DNA of 64,000 nucleotides, from assembly GCF_024807655.1 (NCBI RefSeq), contig NZ_JANUCR010000005.1, positions 40,847-104,846 of the forward strand. The letters run 5' to 3'. Below the pieces are notes generated by a model, which saw only the letters and a program-made list of their open reading frames with translations, did not search any database and was not told where the DNA came from. Source of the DNA: Methanococcus voltae (lineage in GTDB: Archaea > AGJL01 > Methanococci > Methanococcales > Methanococcaceae). Shown here piece after piece: positions 28,127-38,135 of this stretch (its first letter is position 1; each line of letters starts with the position of its first letter). The translations under genes and the position numbers were made by a program.

Positions 28127-29326
28127 ATGGCACATGAAAACAAAAAAATCGCAGTATTGGCATATTCTGGCGGATTAGATACAAGTTGTTGTTTAAAACT
28201 ATTGGAAGATAAATACGATTACAGCGTAGTTTCAGTTGCTGTTGATGTGGGACAGCCTGCTGAAGATTTAATCGAACCTGAAGAAAAAGCTAAAAAATTC
28301 GGGGTTTTAGAACATCATACAATTGATGCTAAAGAAGAATTTGCAAAAGATTATATTTTCAGAGCAATTAAAGCTAATGCTTTATATGAAGGCTACCCAT
28401 TATCTACTGCTTTAGCAAGACCACTTATAGCAGTTAAAATTGCAGAACTTGCAGAAAGTTTAAATGCTTCAGCAATTTCCCACGGTTGTACTGGAAAAGG
28501 AAATGACCAGTTTAGATTTGAATCTATTATGAGAGCTAAAACTCCATCGATAGAAATTGTAGCACCAATCCGAGATTTAAACTTAACAAGAACTGAAGAA
28601 ATTGAATATGCAAGAGAAAAAGGTATTCCTGTACCTGTAGACCTTGAAAAACCATTTAGTATAGACGAAAACTTATGGGGAAGAAGTATTGAAGGAGGGG
28701 TGCTTGAAGACCCAATGTATGAAACTCCAGAAGAATGCTTTGCTTGGACTACCACACCTAAATTAGCTAAAGATGAGGAAGAATTAGTTAAAATTGAATT
28801 TAAAGAAGGTGTTCCAGTTAAAATAAACGATGAAGAAATGGAACCAGTTGAATTAATAAGAAAAGCAAACGAAATTGCAGGTAGAAATGCAGTCGGTAGA
28901 GTAGATATCATAGAAGACAGGATTTTAGGTTTAAAATCAAGAGAAAACTATGAATGTCCTGGTGCTTTCTTACTTATCAATGCCCACAAAGCTCTCGAAC
29001 AAATTGTGTTAACTCGTGAAGAAATCAAATTTAAAGAAACCGTAGACTTTATGTATGCAGATTTAATATACAGAGGGCTATGGCACGAACCTTTAAAACA
29101 AGATTTAGACGCATTTATTGATAAAACACAGGAAAGAATGAATGGTGTTGTAAAAGTCAAACTATACAAAGGTTCCTTAAGAATTGTTGGAAGAAACAGC
29201 TCAGATGCACTTTATAATGAAGAAATGGTTTCTTTCGAAAACAAAGAAATGGACCAGAACGAAATCGTAGGAATGGTTAAATTCCACGGCCTTCAAGCTG
29301 CTATATACGAAGGTCTTAAAAAATAA
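28127..29326 (+). CDS. argG: Argininosuccinate synthase
   Basis: Joins citrulline and aspartate using ATP in arginine synthesis. The 399 residues contain the PP-loop [13 protein letters not shown] at the N-terminus, [14 protein letters not shown], and [14 protein letters not shown]. Length is typical (about 395-405). The ATG follows GGTGATT. Argininosuccinate lyase, the next enzyme, is encoded in the same window at 42666-44123 on the other strand. Confidence 0.98.
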   Translation: MAHENKKIAVLAYSGGLDTSCCLKLLEDKYDYSVVSVAVDVGQPAEDLIEPEEKAKKFGVLEHHTIDAKEEFAKDYIFRAIKANALYEGYPLSTALARPLIAVKIAELAESLNASAISHGCTGKGNDQFRFESIMRAKTPSIEIVAPIRDLNLTRTEEIEYAREKGIPVPVDLEKPFSIDENLWGRSIEGGVLEDPMYETPEECFAWTTTPKLAKDEEELVKIEFKEGVPVKINDEEMEPVELIRKANEIAGRNAVGRVDIIEDRILGLKSRENYECPGAFLLINAHKALEQIVLTREEIKFKETVDFMYADLIYRGLWHEPLKQDLDAFIDKTQERMNGVVKVKLYKGSLRIVGRNSSDALYNEEMVSFENKEMDQNEIVGMVKFHGLQAAIYEGLKK

Positions 29327-29458
29327 GATAATTGATTGAGTATAATTAATGAGTAATTGGTAATTTTATTAATAATGAAAATTAATTATTGCCGCAATAT
29401 CATACATATTATATTTTTTAAATTTAAAATTTAATTTAATAATATTTTTTTGATGTTG

Positions 29459-29493
29459 TAATGCGTATTTTTTGAAAATTATATTACGCATTA
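29459..29493. promoter_or_regulatory. 9-bp perfect inverted repeat between argG and the cysteine-cluster gene
   Basis: Arms taatgcgta and tacgcatta are separated by 17 nt. The sequence is richer in GC than its surroundings. It lies 130 nt past argG and 84 nt before the next start, so it could be an operator or an RNA hairpin. Confidence 0.55.
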
Positions 29494-29576
29494 GGTTTAT
29501 AATTATCTTTTTTACCCCAGCTAATAAACTATTATAAATAGTTATTATTTAAGAGGATATTAACTCAGGTGAAAAA

Positions 29577-29960
29577 TTGAATAATTCAAAAGTTTTAAAA
29601 AGAAGTTCTATAAATTACGATAAAAATCATTCGATAAAAATAAGTGAAACTATTTTTCCAGATGAAATTTGTGAGCAATGCGGAAGATGTTGCATAGTAC
29701 ATGCTTATGAAGACTACGAAAATGAAAAAATGAATGTTGTATATTGTAAACATCTTAATTTAGAAACTAAAAGGTGTAGTATATACAAAGACAGGTTTCA
29801 CAAAGAAAAAGGTTGTTTATCCATGATGGAAGCTATTTTGGTAAAAGCATTGCCTAAAGATTGCCCTTATGTTGCTAAGATTAAAAATTACGAAGAACCA
29901 GCAATATATGAAAAAATTAGGAATTCGAAAAAAGAACTATCCGTAATTAATGAAGAATAA
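29577..29960 (+). CDS. YkgJ/UPF0153-type cysteine cluster protein
   Basis: A 127-residue protein with the spaced cysteines of the YkgJ family: CEQCGRCC near residues 35-42, then a C-x(11)-C pair in YCKHLNLETKRCSIY, a Cys in KGCLSM and a Cys in KDCPYV. The family is thought to bind a metal or iron-sulfur cluster, and its function is unknown. The start is TTG with GGTGA upstream. No partner gene is adjacent. Confidence 0.82.
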   Translation: MNNSKVLKRSSINYDKNHSIKISETIFPDEICEQCGRCCIVHAYEDYENEKMNVVYCKHLNLETKRCSIYKDRFHKEKGCLSMMEAILVKALPKDCPYVAKIKNYEEPAIYEKIRNSKKELSVINEE

Positions 29961-30284
29961 CTATTTTAAAAAATAAAAAATAAAAATTAAAAATTAGATG
30001 ATACTAAATATTATTAAATATCACAAATGTATTACGATAAATACATTTATTTATATAGTTATTAAATTAAGATAATATGACTATTGTCCTTATGAATATT
30101 ACATAATTACAGTATAAATAACATTACTTCTAAAGCAAGTCTAAAATAGGTTAAAAATTAAATATTGAAGAATGTTATGCCCAACATTACTACAATTAGT
30201 TATGAATAGTATAGTTATTAATGAAATATCTTATTCATATTTAATATGTAATTTGAATTATAACATACTTCATAGATGAAAAAA
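29961..30284. other. Intergenic region between two convergent genes
   Basis: AT-rich. A short hairpin (aatgtt/aacatt, about 30172-30189) lies downstream of the TRAM gene. No coding frame or structured RNA is recognised. Confidence 0.5.
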
Positions 30285-30485
30285 TTAAATTTTTTCAGCA
30301 AAAGCGAATTTTTCTTTGATAGCTGTAACTTTGATAGCTACTTCTTCTCCTTTTTGTGCTTCAGGAACAAAAATTACGAATCCATCAATTCTTGCAATAC
30401 CGTCTCCGCTTTTACCCATATCTTCGATTGTTACGTTGTATTGTTCTCCCTGTTTAACAGGTATTATTTTATTATCACTGTTCAT
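30285..30485 (-). CDS. Single TRAM-domain protein, putative RNA chaperone
   Basis: A 66-residue protein that is one TRAM domain: VKQGEQYNVTIEDMGKSGDGIARIDGFVIFVPEAQKGEEVAIKVTAIK... is the standard five-strand OB-like RNA-binding fold. Stand-alone TRAM proteins in methanogens act as RNA chaperones and are often abundant and cold-responsive (family knowledge). The ATG follows GGTGAAAAA. The 5' leader contains two nested inverted repeats. Overlapping opposite-strand frames are not real genes. Confidence 0.92.
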   Translation of the reverse strand: MNSDNKIIPVKQGEQYNVTIEDMGKSGDGIARIDGFVIFVPEAQKGEEVAIKVTAIKEKFAFAEKI

Positions 30486-30885
30486 TTTTTCACCTTTACA
30501 CCATGCAACTAGGTATTTGAAGTAATGCTATAAATCATAAATCATTATAGATGTTATTTACCTATATTTAAAATTTATATATATATTCATACTGCATGAT
30601 GATTTAATAATAATTCATAGACTTTATAGTATATATAGATAGTTGTATGAATTTAAAGTAGTAAAATATATTAACCTAAATTTTTTAAAAACCACCCTGC
30701 TCAAAATCAAAAATATTGTAAAAAATGGCCATTTATAGCTTTAAAAGTAATTAATTATATTTTATTATCTTCAAAAATAGATTTAAATAAAATTAAAGGT
30801 AAAAATAAAAAAAGATAAAGTTAATAAGCAATAAATATATATAAATCAATAAATTTATATTTTTAAAAATTTTGTGGGCGATACA
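30486..30885. other. Divergent intergenic region between TRAM and queE
   Basis: Holds the TRAM leader with nested stems (30510-30564), a TATA-like run for TRAM near 30575-30590, and TATA-like sequence for queE near 30830-30845. No gene is recognised in the middle. Confidence 0.6.
30510..30564 (-). promoter_or_regulatory. Nested inverted repeats in the TRAM mRNA leader
   Basis: Outer arms taggta and taccta (30510-30515, 30559-30564) enclose inner arms ctataa and ttatag (30528-30533, 30545-30550). The structure lies between the TATA box and the TRAM start. A temperature- or RNA-responsive leader is conceivable but unproven. Confidence 0.4.
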
Positions 30886-31629
30886 ATGATAAGAGAAGTT
30901 TTTTCATCGATAATGGGCGAGGGAAAATATATTGGAAAACGATTTATATTTGTAAGGTTCAAAAAATGTCCTTTGAACTGTATTTATTGCGATGAACCAA
31001 ATACTGCAGAAGGAATCCCAAAAGTTGAATATATTTCAGGTTCTGATGTAATAAAAGAAGTTCCAGATTTACAGAACTGTTTAATAGAAACCATAGATGA
31101 ATTAAAAACTCCAGATTTATTTGCAATATCTTTCACAGGTGGCGAACCGTTGGTTTATTCAAAATATATTGAAACTTACGCACCAAAATTGCGTGAAAAA
31201 GGTTATAAAACATTTTTAGAAAGTAATGGTATGTTTCCCGAAGCTGTAAAAGATGCAAAATATTATGATTATGCTTCAATTGACATAAAACTGCCAGAAC
31301 ATTTTGATAATGTAAATAAAGTTATAGAATGGGAAGATTTATATAAAAAAGAACTTAAAACCATTGAAAATTTATATAAAAACGGCACTGAAGTCTATGC
31401 AAAAGTTGTAATATTCGAAAATACATCTAATGAGTTAATAGAAAAGATTGCAAAAGATATTTCAAATATAGGTAATATTACATTATGTATTCAACCAATA
31501 ACGCCCATAAAAGGACTTGATATAAAACCACCTGCCCAAAAAAAGATATTTAAAATTATGGAACTTTGTGGCAAATATACTGACGTAATGTTTACACCGC
31601 AAATTCATAAATGGATGAATATGTTATAA
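30886..31629 (+). CDS. queE: 7-carboxy-7-deazaguanine synthase QueE-like radical SAM enzyme
   Basis: Radical ring contraction giving CDG, a precursor of archaeosine in archaeal tRNA. The 247 residues show FSSIMGEGKYIGKRFIFVRF, the radical SAM cysteines C28, C32 and C35 (CPLNCIYC), the SAM-binding FTGGEPL and the ESNG segment. The order and length fit the QueE family. The start is ATG 30886 with gggcgat upstream; GTG 30874 is in frame but lies within that site. Other archaeosine genes are not in this window. Confidence 0.85.
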   Translation: MIREVFSSIMGEGKYIGKRFIFVRFKKCPLNCIYCDEPNTAEGIPKVEYISGSDVIKEVPDLQNCLIETIDELKTPDLFAISFTGGEPLVYSKYIETYAPKLREKGYKTFLESNGMFPEAVKDAKYYDYASIDIKLPEHFDNVNKVIEWEDLYKKELKTIENLYKNGTEVYAKVVIFENTSNELIEKIAKDISNIGNITLCIQPITPIKGLDIKPPAQKKIFKIMELCGKYTDVMFTPQIHKWMNML

Positions 31630-31968
31630 AATTAAAATATTCTTATTTTTTTAATATTTTTGGATATTTTTTAGTATTTTTTAATTTTTTTAAAAATTAA
31701 ATCAAAAATGTTAAAATAATAGGGAATTATTATATATATTTGAATATCCATTATACTTAATACCATATATAATTAATAATAATGACAATATTGTAGATAA
31801 TAAATGTCATAATTAATTACAAATTTTAAACTTATAAATTTTTCAAACTTAATCTAAAATTTCAAAACATTATATTGAATAAATCAATAGATTTATAGAT
31901 TTCCATATTTGATAATGTATATAAATTAGATTATCCATACTACTATAACCCAAAAAAGGAGGATTCTT
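31630..31968. other. Intergenic region upstream of the glutamate synthase cluster
   Basis: AT-rich with a T-rich stretch after queE (31645-31690) and TATA-like runs before the amidotransferase gene. Nothing else is recognised. Confidence 0.55.
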
Positions 31969-33054
31969 ATGTGTGGAATTATAGGCTTTATGAGTAAAAA
32001 AGGTAGATTAATTAAAGGAGATAAAATTGCCAAAGCTTTGGATAGTTTAAGGGATAGAGGTAATGGCGAAGGTTCTGGTTATGTAGGATACGGAATATAC
32101 CCAGAATATGCTGATAAATACGCAATCCACGTATTTATTGATAATACAGTAGAATTCCCACAGATAAAATCCAAAGTTGAAGGAATACTGCAAAGATACG
32201 GTATTATTGTAAAAGATGAAGAAATACCTGTGGATGACTCCATTATTAAAAAAGAGTATATTTCATGGAGATTTTTCTATGAAATGGACGAAAAATACGC
32301 AGAAAATGAAGAAGACAAAATTGTTGATATGGTAATTGAAGTAAATTCAAAAATTGATGGTGCCTTCATATTTTCGAGTGGTAAAAATTTAGGAGTATTT
32401 AAAGCTGCAGCTTGGCCTGATGAAGTAGCTAAATACTTCAAATTAGATACATACGAAGGATATATGTGGTTATCCCATGCTCGATACCCTACAAATACAA
32501 AAGGTTGGTGGGGAGGAGCTCACCCATTTAACTTATTAGGTTGGTCAGTAGTACATAACGGAGAAATTACAAGCTACGGAACAAATAAAAGATATGTAGA
32601 AAGTTTTGGATATGAATGTAATCTATTAACGGATACCGAAGTCGTAGCATATTTATTTGATTTATTGGCAAGAAAACATAAATTACCAATAGAATATGTA
32701 ATAAGTGCATTAGCGCCAAGATTTTGGAAAGATATAGATGGCATGGATGAAGAAAAAAGAAAAATATGTGAAGCTATTAGAATGACTTATGCAGGAGCCG
32801 CAATGAATGGACCTTTTGCAATTGTAATAGGTACAAACCAGGGTTTAGTCTTTTCAAACGGTGAAACAGACGATAAAAACGATATGTTAGGATTTACCGA
32901 TAGAATTAAATTAAGACCACTCATAGCTGCAGAAAAGGACGATTTATTATTTATTTCAAGTGAAGAAGCTGCAATTAGATTAATATATCCGGAATTAGAC
33001 AGAGTTTGGATGCCTGATGCAGGTAGGATGACTATTGCAAGATTTGAAGAATAA
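31969..33054 (+). CDS. Glutamate synthase amidotransferase subunit (archaeal GltB domain 1)
   Basis: Class II glutamine amidotransferase releasing ammonia from glutamine for glutamate synthase. The 361 residues begin [12 protein letters not shown], so Cys2 is the N-terminal nucleophile. [15 protein letters not shown], the [20 protein letters not shown] motif and [11 protein letters not shown] are the conserved glutamine-site elements. A very good AAGGAGG site precedes the ATG. It heads a four-gene cluster with the FMN subunit, the GXGXG subunit and an FrhB-like protein. These functions are fused in bacterial GltB and split here, as in other archaea. Confidence 0.92.
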   Translation: MCGIIGFMSKKGRLIKGDKIAKALDSLRDRGNGEGSGYVGYGIYPEYADKYAIHVFIDNTVEFPQIKSKVEGILQRYGIIVKDEEIPVDDSIIKKEYISWRFFYEMDEKYAENEEDKIVDMVIEVNSKIDGAFIFSSGKNLGVFKAAAWPDEVAKYFKLDTYEGYMWLSHARYPTNTKGWWGGAHPFNLLGWSVVHNGEITSYGTNKRYVESFGYECNLLTDTEVVAYLFDLLARKHKLPIEYVISALAPRFWKDIDGMDEEKRKICEAIRMTYAGAAMNGPFAIVIGTNQGLVFSNGETDDKNDMLGFTDRIKLRPLIAAEKDDLLFISSEEAAIRLIYPELDRVWMPDAGRMTIARFEE

Positions 33055-33170
33055 TAAAACAATTGTATGATTAATAAACATACTAAAAAAGATATTAAAA
33101 CATAATTATCCAAAAATATGTGAAAATAAGTAATAGTAATTAAAAATAAAAAATTTAAGGGAGTGAAACA

Positions 33171-34703
33171 ATGATTCCGTCAACTGTTCCACCAAAATAT
33201 AAAATTACAATTGACCATGATAAATGTATATTATGTGGTAGATGTGCAAAAGAGTGTGCCTGGGACGCTATTAGGAAATCAAAAGACAAAATTATAACCT
33301 ACGATAATAGATGTGGTTCATGTTTTAGATGTGCTTCAATGTGCCCAAGAGATGCTATCACAATTGTTGAAAATCCATCACAAGGTAGGAAACATCCTGT
33401 ATGGACCCCAGAAGCACGACAGGACGTATTAAATCAGGCTAATTCTGGCTGTATATTATTAAGTGGTATGGGTAATGCAAAAGACTACCCTATATACTAT
33501 GACAATATTGTATTAGATGCATGTCAAGTTACAAACCCATCAATTGACCCCCTAAGGGAACCTATGGAATTAAGAACATATATAGGTGCAAAACCAGAAA
33601 AATTAGAATTTGACCATATTGAAGAAGAAATTGATGGTAAAAAAGTTAAAAAAACAAAACTAAAAACTAAAATTGCCCCTAATTTAAAATTAGATACTCC
33701 TATAATGATAGGTCATATGTCATATGGTGCCATCTCCTTAAATTCACATAAAGCTATGGCAAGAGCCGTAAAAAGATGTGGAACATTTATGGGAACTGGA
33801 GAAGGTGGACTCCACAGAGATTTATATGAATACTCAGACAACATAATTACACAAGTTGCGAGTGGTAGATTTGGGGTAAATAGTGAATATTTATCAAAAG
33901 GAGCCGCAATTGAGATTAAAATAGGTCAAGGCGCAAAACCAGGTATTGGTGGACACTTACCTGGAGAAAAAGTTTCAGCTGAAGTTTCAATGACAAGAAT
34001 GATTCCAGAGGGTTCAGATGCAATATCACCTGCACCACACCACGATATTTACTCAATCGAAGACTTGGCACAACTCGTAAGAAGTTTAAAAGAAGCTACA
34101 AGATGGAAATTACCAGTATTTGTTAAAATATCTGCCGTGCATAATGTAGCAGCTATTGCAAATGGTATTGCAACTTCTGACGCTGATGCTGTTGTAATTG
34201 ATGGATTCAAAGGTGGGACTGGTGCTGCACCTAAAGTATTCCGTGATAATGTAGGTATCCCAATAGAAGTAGCTATTTCCGCAGTAGATGATAGATTAAG
34301 GGAACAAGGAAACAGAAACAAAATAAGCGTTATTGCGAGTGGTGGAATTAGAAATTCCGCAGATGTATTTAAATCCATTGCTTTAGGCGCTGATGCGGTA
34401 TATATTGGTACTGCTGCAATGATTGCTATGGGATGTACTGTTTGTGGTAGATGTTATGGTGGAAAATGTTGTTGGGGTATTGCAACCCAGCGAGCTGACT
34501 TAGTTGAGAGATTAGATATTGAAGAAGCAGCGGATAGAGTATCTAATTTAATTGGTGCGTGGACTCACGAAATTAAAGAATTACTTGGTGCTGCAGGTAT
34601 CAACTCTATTGAAAGCTTAAGAGGAAATAGGGACAGACTAAGAGGAGTAGGTCTTAACGAAGTAGAATTAAAAGCTTTAGGATTAAAACAAGCTGGTTTA
34701 TAA
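33171..34703 (+). CDS. gltB: Glutamate synthase large subunit: ferredoxin plus FMN-binding domain (archaeal GltB domain 2)
   Basis: Catalytic subunit forming glutamate from 2-oxoglutarate and ammonia. The 510 residues start with two [4Fe-4S] motifs (C19-C22-C25-C29 and C48-C51-C54-C58). The FMN barrel follows, with GHMSYGAISLNSHKAMA, GTGEGGLHRDL, GQGAKPGIGGHLPG, DGFKGGTGAAP and ASGGIRNSADVFKSIALGADAV. Last comes the Cys-rich CTVCGRCYGGKCCWG (about 424-438), equivalent to the 3Fe-4S site of GltB. The N-terminal ferredoxin domain points to an iron-sulfur electron input instead of a separate NADPH subunit. Confidence 0.95.
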   Translation: MIPSTVPPKYKITIDHDKCILCGRCAKECAWDAIRKSKDKIITYDNRCGSCFRCASMCPRDAITIVENPSQGRKHPVWTPEARQDVLNQANSGCILLSGMGNAKDYPIYYDNIVLDACQVTNPSIDPLREPMELRTYIGAKPEKLEFDHIEEEIDGKKVKKTKLKTKIAPNLKLDTPIMIGHMSYGAISLNSHKAMARAVKRCGTFMGTGEGGLHRDLYEYSDNIITQVASGRFGVNSEYLSKGAAIEIKIGQGAKPGIGGHLPGEKVSAEVSMTRMIPEGSDAISPAPHHDIYSIEDLAQLVRSLKEATRWKLPVFVKISAVHNVAAIANGIATSDADAVVIDGFKGGTGAAPKVFRDNVGIPIEVAISAVDDRLREQGNRNKISVIASGGIRNSADVFKSIALGADAVYIGTAAMIAMGCTVCGRCYGGKCCWGIATQRADLVERLDIEEAADRVSNLIGAWTHEIKELLGAAGINSIESLRGNRDRLRGVGLNEVELKALGLKQAGL

Positions 34704-34964
34704 TCACATACCAAATATAATACGATATAAATGAATATATCAAATTATATTCTTTATATTATATTTATCATTACTAATAAAGATTAAAATATGATTTAAA
34801 TTTAATTTATATTTATTTTACATATATTTTAAATTTAATTTACATTTTTAAAACTGCTAAAAATCAAAATAATATACATAAGATAAAATAAATTAACCAG
34901 ATTTTAAAGATTTTTGCAATATTAAAATCCTAATTTAGTTATTGCCTAATCCAAGGGTGAAATA

Positions 34965-35738
34965 ATGAGTAAAGAAGTAACAATAGATACTTCCGGTATA
35001 TATTACAAAGAACTAAATGAGCAGATTAATGAAATCATTAAAGAAAATCCTGATTTAGAAGTTTTGACATTAGATAATGTATTAGGTCAAAGATTTATCG
35101 GAAATGCAATCTCAAAGAAAAATTTAACAATAATTATTAATGGGGTACCTGGCGGAGACTTAGCAATGTTTATGAAAGGTCCACGAATAGAAGTTTATGG
35201 AAATGCAGACCATGCTCCAGGAAATACCTTAGATGAAGGAAAAGTTATAATTCACGGCAGTAGTGGCGATGCTACGGGACACTCTATGAGAGGTGGCACC
35301 GTTTATGTTCAGGGGAGTGTGGGCTACAGAAGTGGCATACACATGAAAGAATATAAAGGCAAAACACCTGTTCTAATAATTGGAGAAACCGCAGGCGACT
35401 TTTTAGGCGAATATATGGCTGGCGGTATTATTATAAATTTAAATATGAAATCAGAAGATACTGAATTTGTAAAAAATTCTATGTTAGGTACTGGAATTCA
35501 TGGTGGAGTAATATACATACGTGGAAAAGTTGATAAGAATCAGTTGGGTGTAGCTGCCGATATCAAAGAATTTAATAGTGAAGATTTAGAAAAAATAACT
35601 TATTATGTGGAAGATTATTGTAAAGAATTTAATTACAGCAACGAAATAAAAAATAACTTATTAAATTCGACATACACAAAAATTGCTCCGATTTCAAGTA
35701 GGCCTTTTAAAAAATTATACACCCCAGATATAAGATAA
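34965..35738 (+). CDS. Glutamate synthase GXGXG subunit (archaeal GltB domain 3)
   Basis: A 257-residue beta-helix protein matching the C-terminal GXGXG domain of GltB, which in the bacterial enzyme holds the ammonia-tunnel domains together. Repeats are visible in VYGNADHAPGNTLDEGKVIIHG, GDATGHSMRGGTVYVQG, GYRSGIHMKEY and GDFLGEYMAGGIIIN. The ATG has GGGTGA upstream. It lies third in the split glutamate synthase cluster. A second, more divergent GXGXG protein is at 24030-24995. Confidence 0.92.
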   Translation: MSKEVTIDTSGIYYKELNEQINEIIKENPDLEVLTLDNVLGQRFIGNAISKKNLTIIINGVPGGDLAMFMKGPRIEVYGNADHAPGNTLDEGKVIIHGSSGDATGHSMRGGTVYVQGSVGYRSGIHMKEYKGKTPVLIIGETAGDFLGEYMAGGIIINLNMKSEDTEFVKNSMLGTGIHGGVIYIRGKVDKNQLGVAADIKEFNSEDLEKITYYVEDYCKEFNYSNEIKNNLLNSTYTKIAPISSRPFKKLYTPDIR

Positions 35739-35850
35739 TTCTAATTAATTTAATGTAATACTAAAAATAAATGAAAAAATAACAATGACATAGATTTAAT
35801 AACTAAATAAAAATCAAAATATGCAATAAAATTACCCTTAAGGTGTTATC

Positions 35851-36942
35851 ATGATTAATAAATCATATTTAGATTTAAAAAAGGAAGTTTGGGACGTTGG
35901 CACTTGTTCAGGCTGTGGTGCATGTGTTGCAGTGTGTCCTTGCGATAACATATTTTTCATGGAAGACGAACCTATGAGAGTTGGTTGCGACCAAATAAAA
36001 TGTGGAAAACTCGAATCAAGTGAATCACCATTATCTTTTGAATTTTGTAAAGTTACAAATTATAATGTAAAATGTGGTGCTTGTTATGATGCTTGTCCAA
36101 GAACTTCATCAAGCATTTTAACGAAAAAAGTTCCTGAATCATCCATTGGCGAATATATAGAAATAAAAACTGCTAAAGCCATAAAAAGTAATGATTCTGT
36201 TCAAAGTGGCGGTGTTGTAACGGCACTATTAGCCGAAGCTTTTGATGAGGATTTAATAGATGGTGCAATAGTTATGCTTGAAGATAAGTGGACTATGGAA
36301 CCAGAATCATTTTTAGCAACTTCCAAAGAAGAAGTTCTTAAATCGTCAGGTAGCAGATACAGCTGGAATGTACCAATATTAGAAGCATTAAGAGAAGCAG
36401 TTTACGATAAAAAACTCAAAAGATTAGCTATTGTAGGAACTCCTTGTGTAATGGAGTCTATAAATTCAATAGTAAACTCAAATAATGATTTATTAAAACC
36501 TTTTGAAAAAGCCATAAGATTTAAAATAGGTCTTTTCTGTTATGAGACAATGAAATACGGTCCGTTAATAGAAATGTTGAAAAAAGAAGGCATTAATCCA
36601 TGGGATATTAAAAAAATGGAAATTGGAAAAGGAAAATTCATCGTTATATTGGATAACGGCAATATAAAATCCTATAAAATCAAAGAATTAGAACAAATCG
36701 TAAGAACTGGTTGTAAATATTGTAAAGACTTTACCGGATATCCATCAGATTTATCTGTAGGTAATGTAGGTTCACCAGAAGGTGTTTCAACAATTATTAT
36801 ACGAAATAATTGGGGAAAAGGATTATTTGATAAAGCTATCATAAATAGGTATATTGAAGTTAAAGACCCTGTAAAAACGGAAGATATTACAAAATTAGCT
36901 GAAATGAAAATAAGAGATAGAAAAGATATTTCAATTAATTAA
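35851..36942 (+). CDS. FrhB-family F420-binding iron-sulfur flavoprotein, glutamate synthase-linked
   Basis: A 363-residue member of the FrhB family, which carries FAD and [4Fe-4S] clusters and oxidises or reduces coenzyme F420. The N-terminal cysteines C19-C22-C25-C29 in CSGCGACVAVCP, a second set in KCGACYDACP, and VQSGGVVTALLAEA are the family landmarks. IVGTPCVMES and RTGCKYCKDFTGYPSDLSVGNVGSP follow. It is the last gene of the glutamate synthase cluster, so it likely feeds electrons from F420H2 to the GltB-like subunits. The family is clear; the electron path is inference. Confidence 0.88.
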   Translation: MINKSYLDLKKEVWDVGTCSGCGACVAVCPCDNIFFMEDEPMRVGCDQIKCGKLESSESPLSFEFCKVTNYNVKCGACYDACPRTSSSILTKKVPESSIGEYIEIKTAKAIKSNDSVQSGGVVTALLAEAFDEDLIDGAIVMLEDKWTMEPESFLATSKEEVLKSSGSRYSWNVPILEALREAVYDKKLKRLAIVGTPCVMESINSIVNSNNDLLKPFEKAIRFKIGLFCYETMKYGPLIEMLKKEGINPWDIKKMEIGKGKFIVILDNGNIKSYKIKELEQIVRTGCKYCKDFTGYPSDLSVGNVGSPEGVSTIIIRNNWGKGLFDKAIINRYIEVKDPVKTEDITKLAEMKIRDRKDISIN

Positions 36943-37046
36943 ATATTAATTAATCTTATATCACTTAAAAAAATTATTTTTTAATAATTTATAAAATTAC
37001 ATATTTTTGAAAACTATTTTATTATTTTATTAATACGATTATTTAG

Positions 37047-38093
37047 TTAATTGATTGGAAATCTTAAAAGTGCCGCTATACCGCCAAGTGCTTTAAGTTG
37101 TTTCCCGGAATCATGTTCTGTAGATATGACAACCAATTCCCCATTTGAATTTTCTACTTCGATAACCATTTGTTCAATGTTTCTTCTTTTAGAGCGTAAA
37201 TATTCATCTGTTATAAGTAATTTTTCAATCGCACAATAATTTAAAGCATTTTCCACATCTGCCAAACCATATGCTGCCAAACCTTTTTTAGATATTTCTT
37301 CAAGTAATTTTTCAATTAACTGAGATTCTTTACTTAGTCTCGCTTCCCCATATATCCTATCAATTATACCAGATTTTAAAATTTCTTGTAATCCCAATCT
37401 ACCCGTGTGATTACTTGATTCAACCACGATATTCGGCGATAATTCCTTGTATTTTTCAGAAACATATTTTTGAAAGTTATTACGTGCAAAGCCCGTACCT
37501 GTGATTAATATTTTACCAGAAAATTCCGATATAATAGACGCAATTTCTGAAAAATAACTAAAACGCATTTGTTCATTTTGTTTTGAGTTTAAATTCTTAG
37601 AAAGTCCTGATTTTAACTCCGCTAATTCTTTCACCCCATATTCTCTTACCGTGTAAATATTTGCGGTATGTTCATCCAATACAACAACTACAATCTTAGG
37701 ATTTTTTGAAGAATTCTCAGCTTCCTTTAATCGCTTTAAATCCCACGGTTTCCAATTTTTTTGAATAGATACTTGCGATAACGGTTCTATATCTATCGTA
37801 TGATAAGCACCTATTGGAATATCGTCAGGACAGTGTATTATCTTACCACTAACTCTTAAACGATTTGTATCTTCGTGAAAAGATATTTTTTCAGCTTTTA
37901 CGCCCAAATATACTTTTTTTTTCACACCACGGTCTGCTCGTAATTTATCCCCCTTATCTTCAGTTCTTCTTTCAGTTAAAGCCGATACTGCATTATTGTA
38001 TTGTATTATATTAGATAAATGCCATAAATCATCTAAATTTTCAGGCATTAACTTTATTAAATTTTTTTCAGGAATTTGATTTATTATTTTCAT
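37047..38093 (-). CDS. pelA: mRNA surveillance protein pelota
   Basis: aPelota binds stalled ribosomes and, with aIF/EF-1-type GTPase and ABCE1, releases them. The 348 residues show the N-terminal Lsm-like domain (NLIKLMPENLDDLWHLSNII, RVSGKI), the eRF1-like middle domain (VVVLDEHTANIYTVREYG, ILITGTGFARNNFQKYV), and the L30e-like C-terminal domain ending GGIAALLRFPIN. No GGQ motif is present, as expected for pelota rather than aRF1. GGAGAT precedes the ATG. The upstream neighbour on the same strand is Tfx, 42 nt away. Confidence 0.96.
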   Translation of the reverse strand: MKIINQIPEKNLIKLMPENLDDLWHLSNIIQYNNAVSALTERRTEDKGDKLRADRGVKKKVYLGVKAEKISFHEDTNRLRVSGKIIHCPDDIPIGAYHTIDIEPLSQVSIQKNWKPWDLKRLKEAENSSKNPKIVVVVLDEHTANIYTVREYGVKELAELKSGLSKNLNSKQNEQMRFSYFSEIASIISEFSGKILITGTGFARNNFQKYVSEKYKELSPNIVVESSNHTGRLGLQEILKSGIIDRIYGEARLSKESQLIEKLLEEISKKGLAAYGLADVENALNYCAIEKLLITDEYLRSKRRNIEQMVIEVENSNGELVVISTEHDSGKQLKALGGIAALLRFPIN

Positions 38094-38135
38094 TATATCT
38101 CCAAATTAATTTTAGATATTTCTAAATTTAGCATA

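Noticed and set aside
28393..28911. 172-codon frame antisense to argG
   Set aside because: argG is unmistakable on the plus strand, and the antisense frame is Ser/Ile-rich, lacks a ribosome site and has no recognisable domain.
30276..30525. Two plus-strand frames over the TRAM gene
   Set aside because: They are antisense to a well-conserved TRAM domain with a proper start signal, and neither has a credible start.
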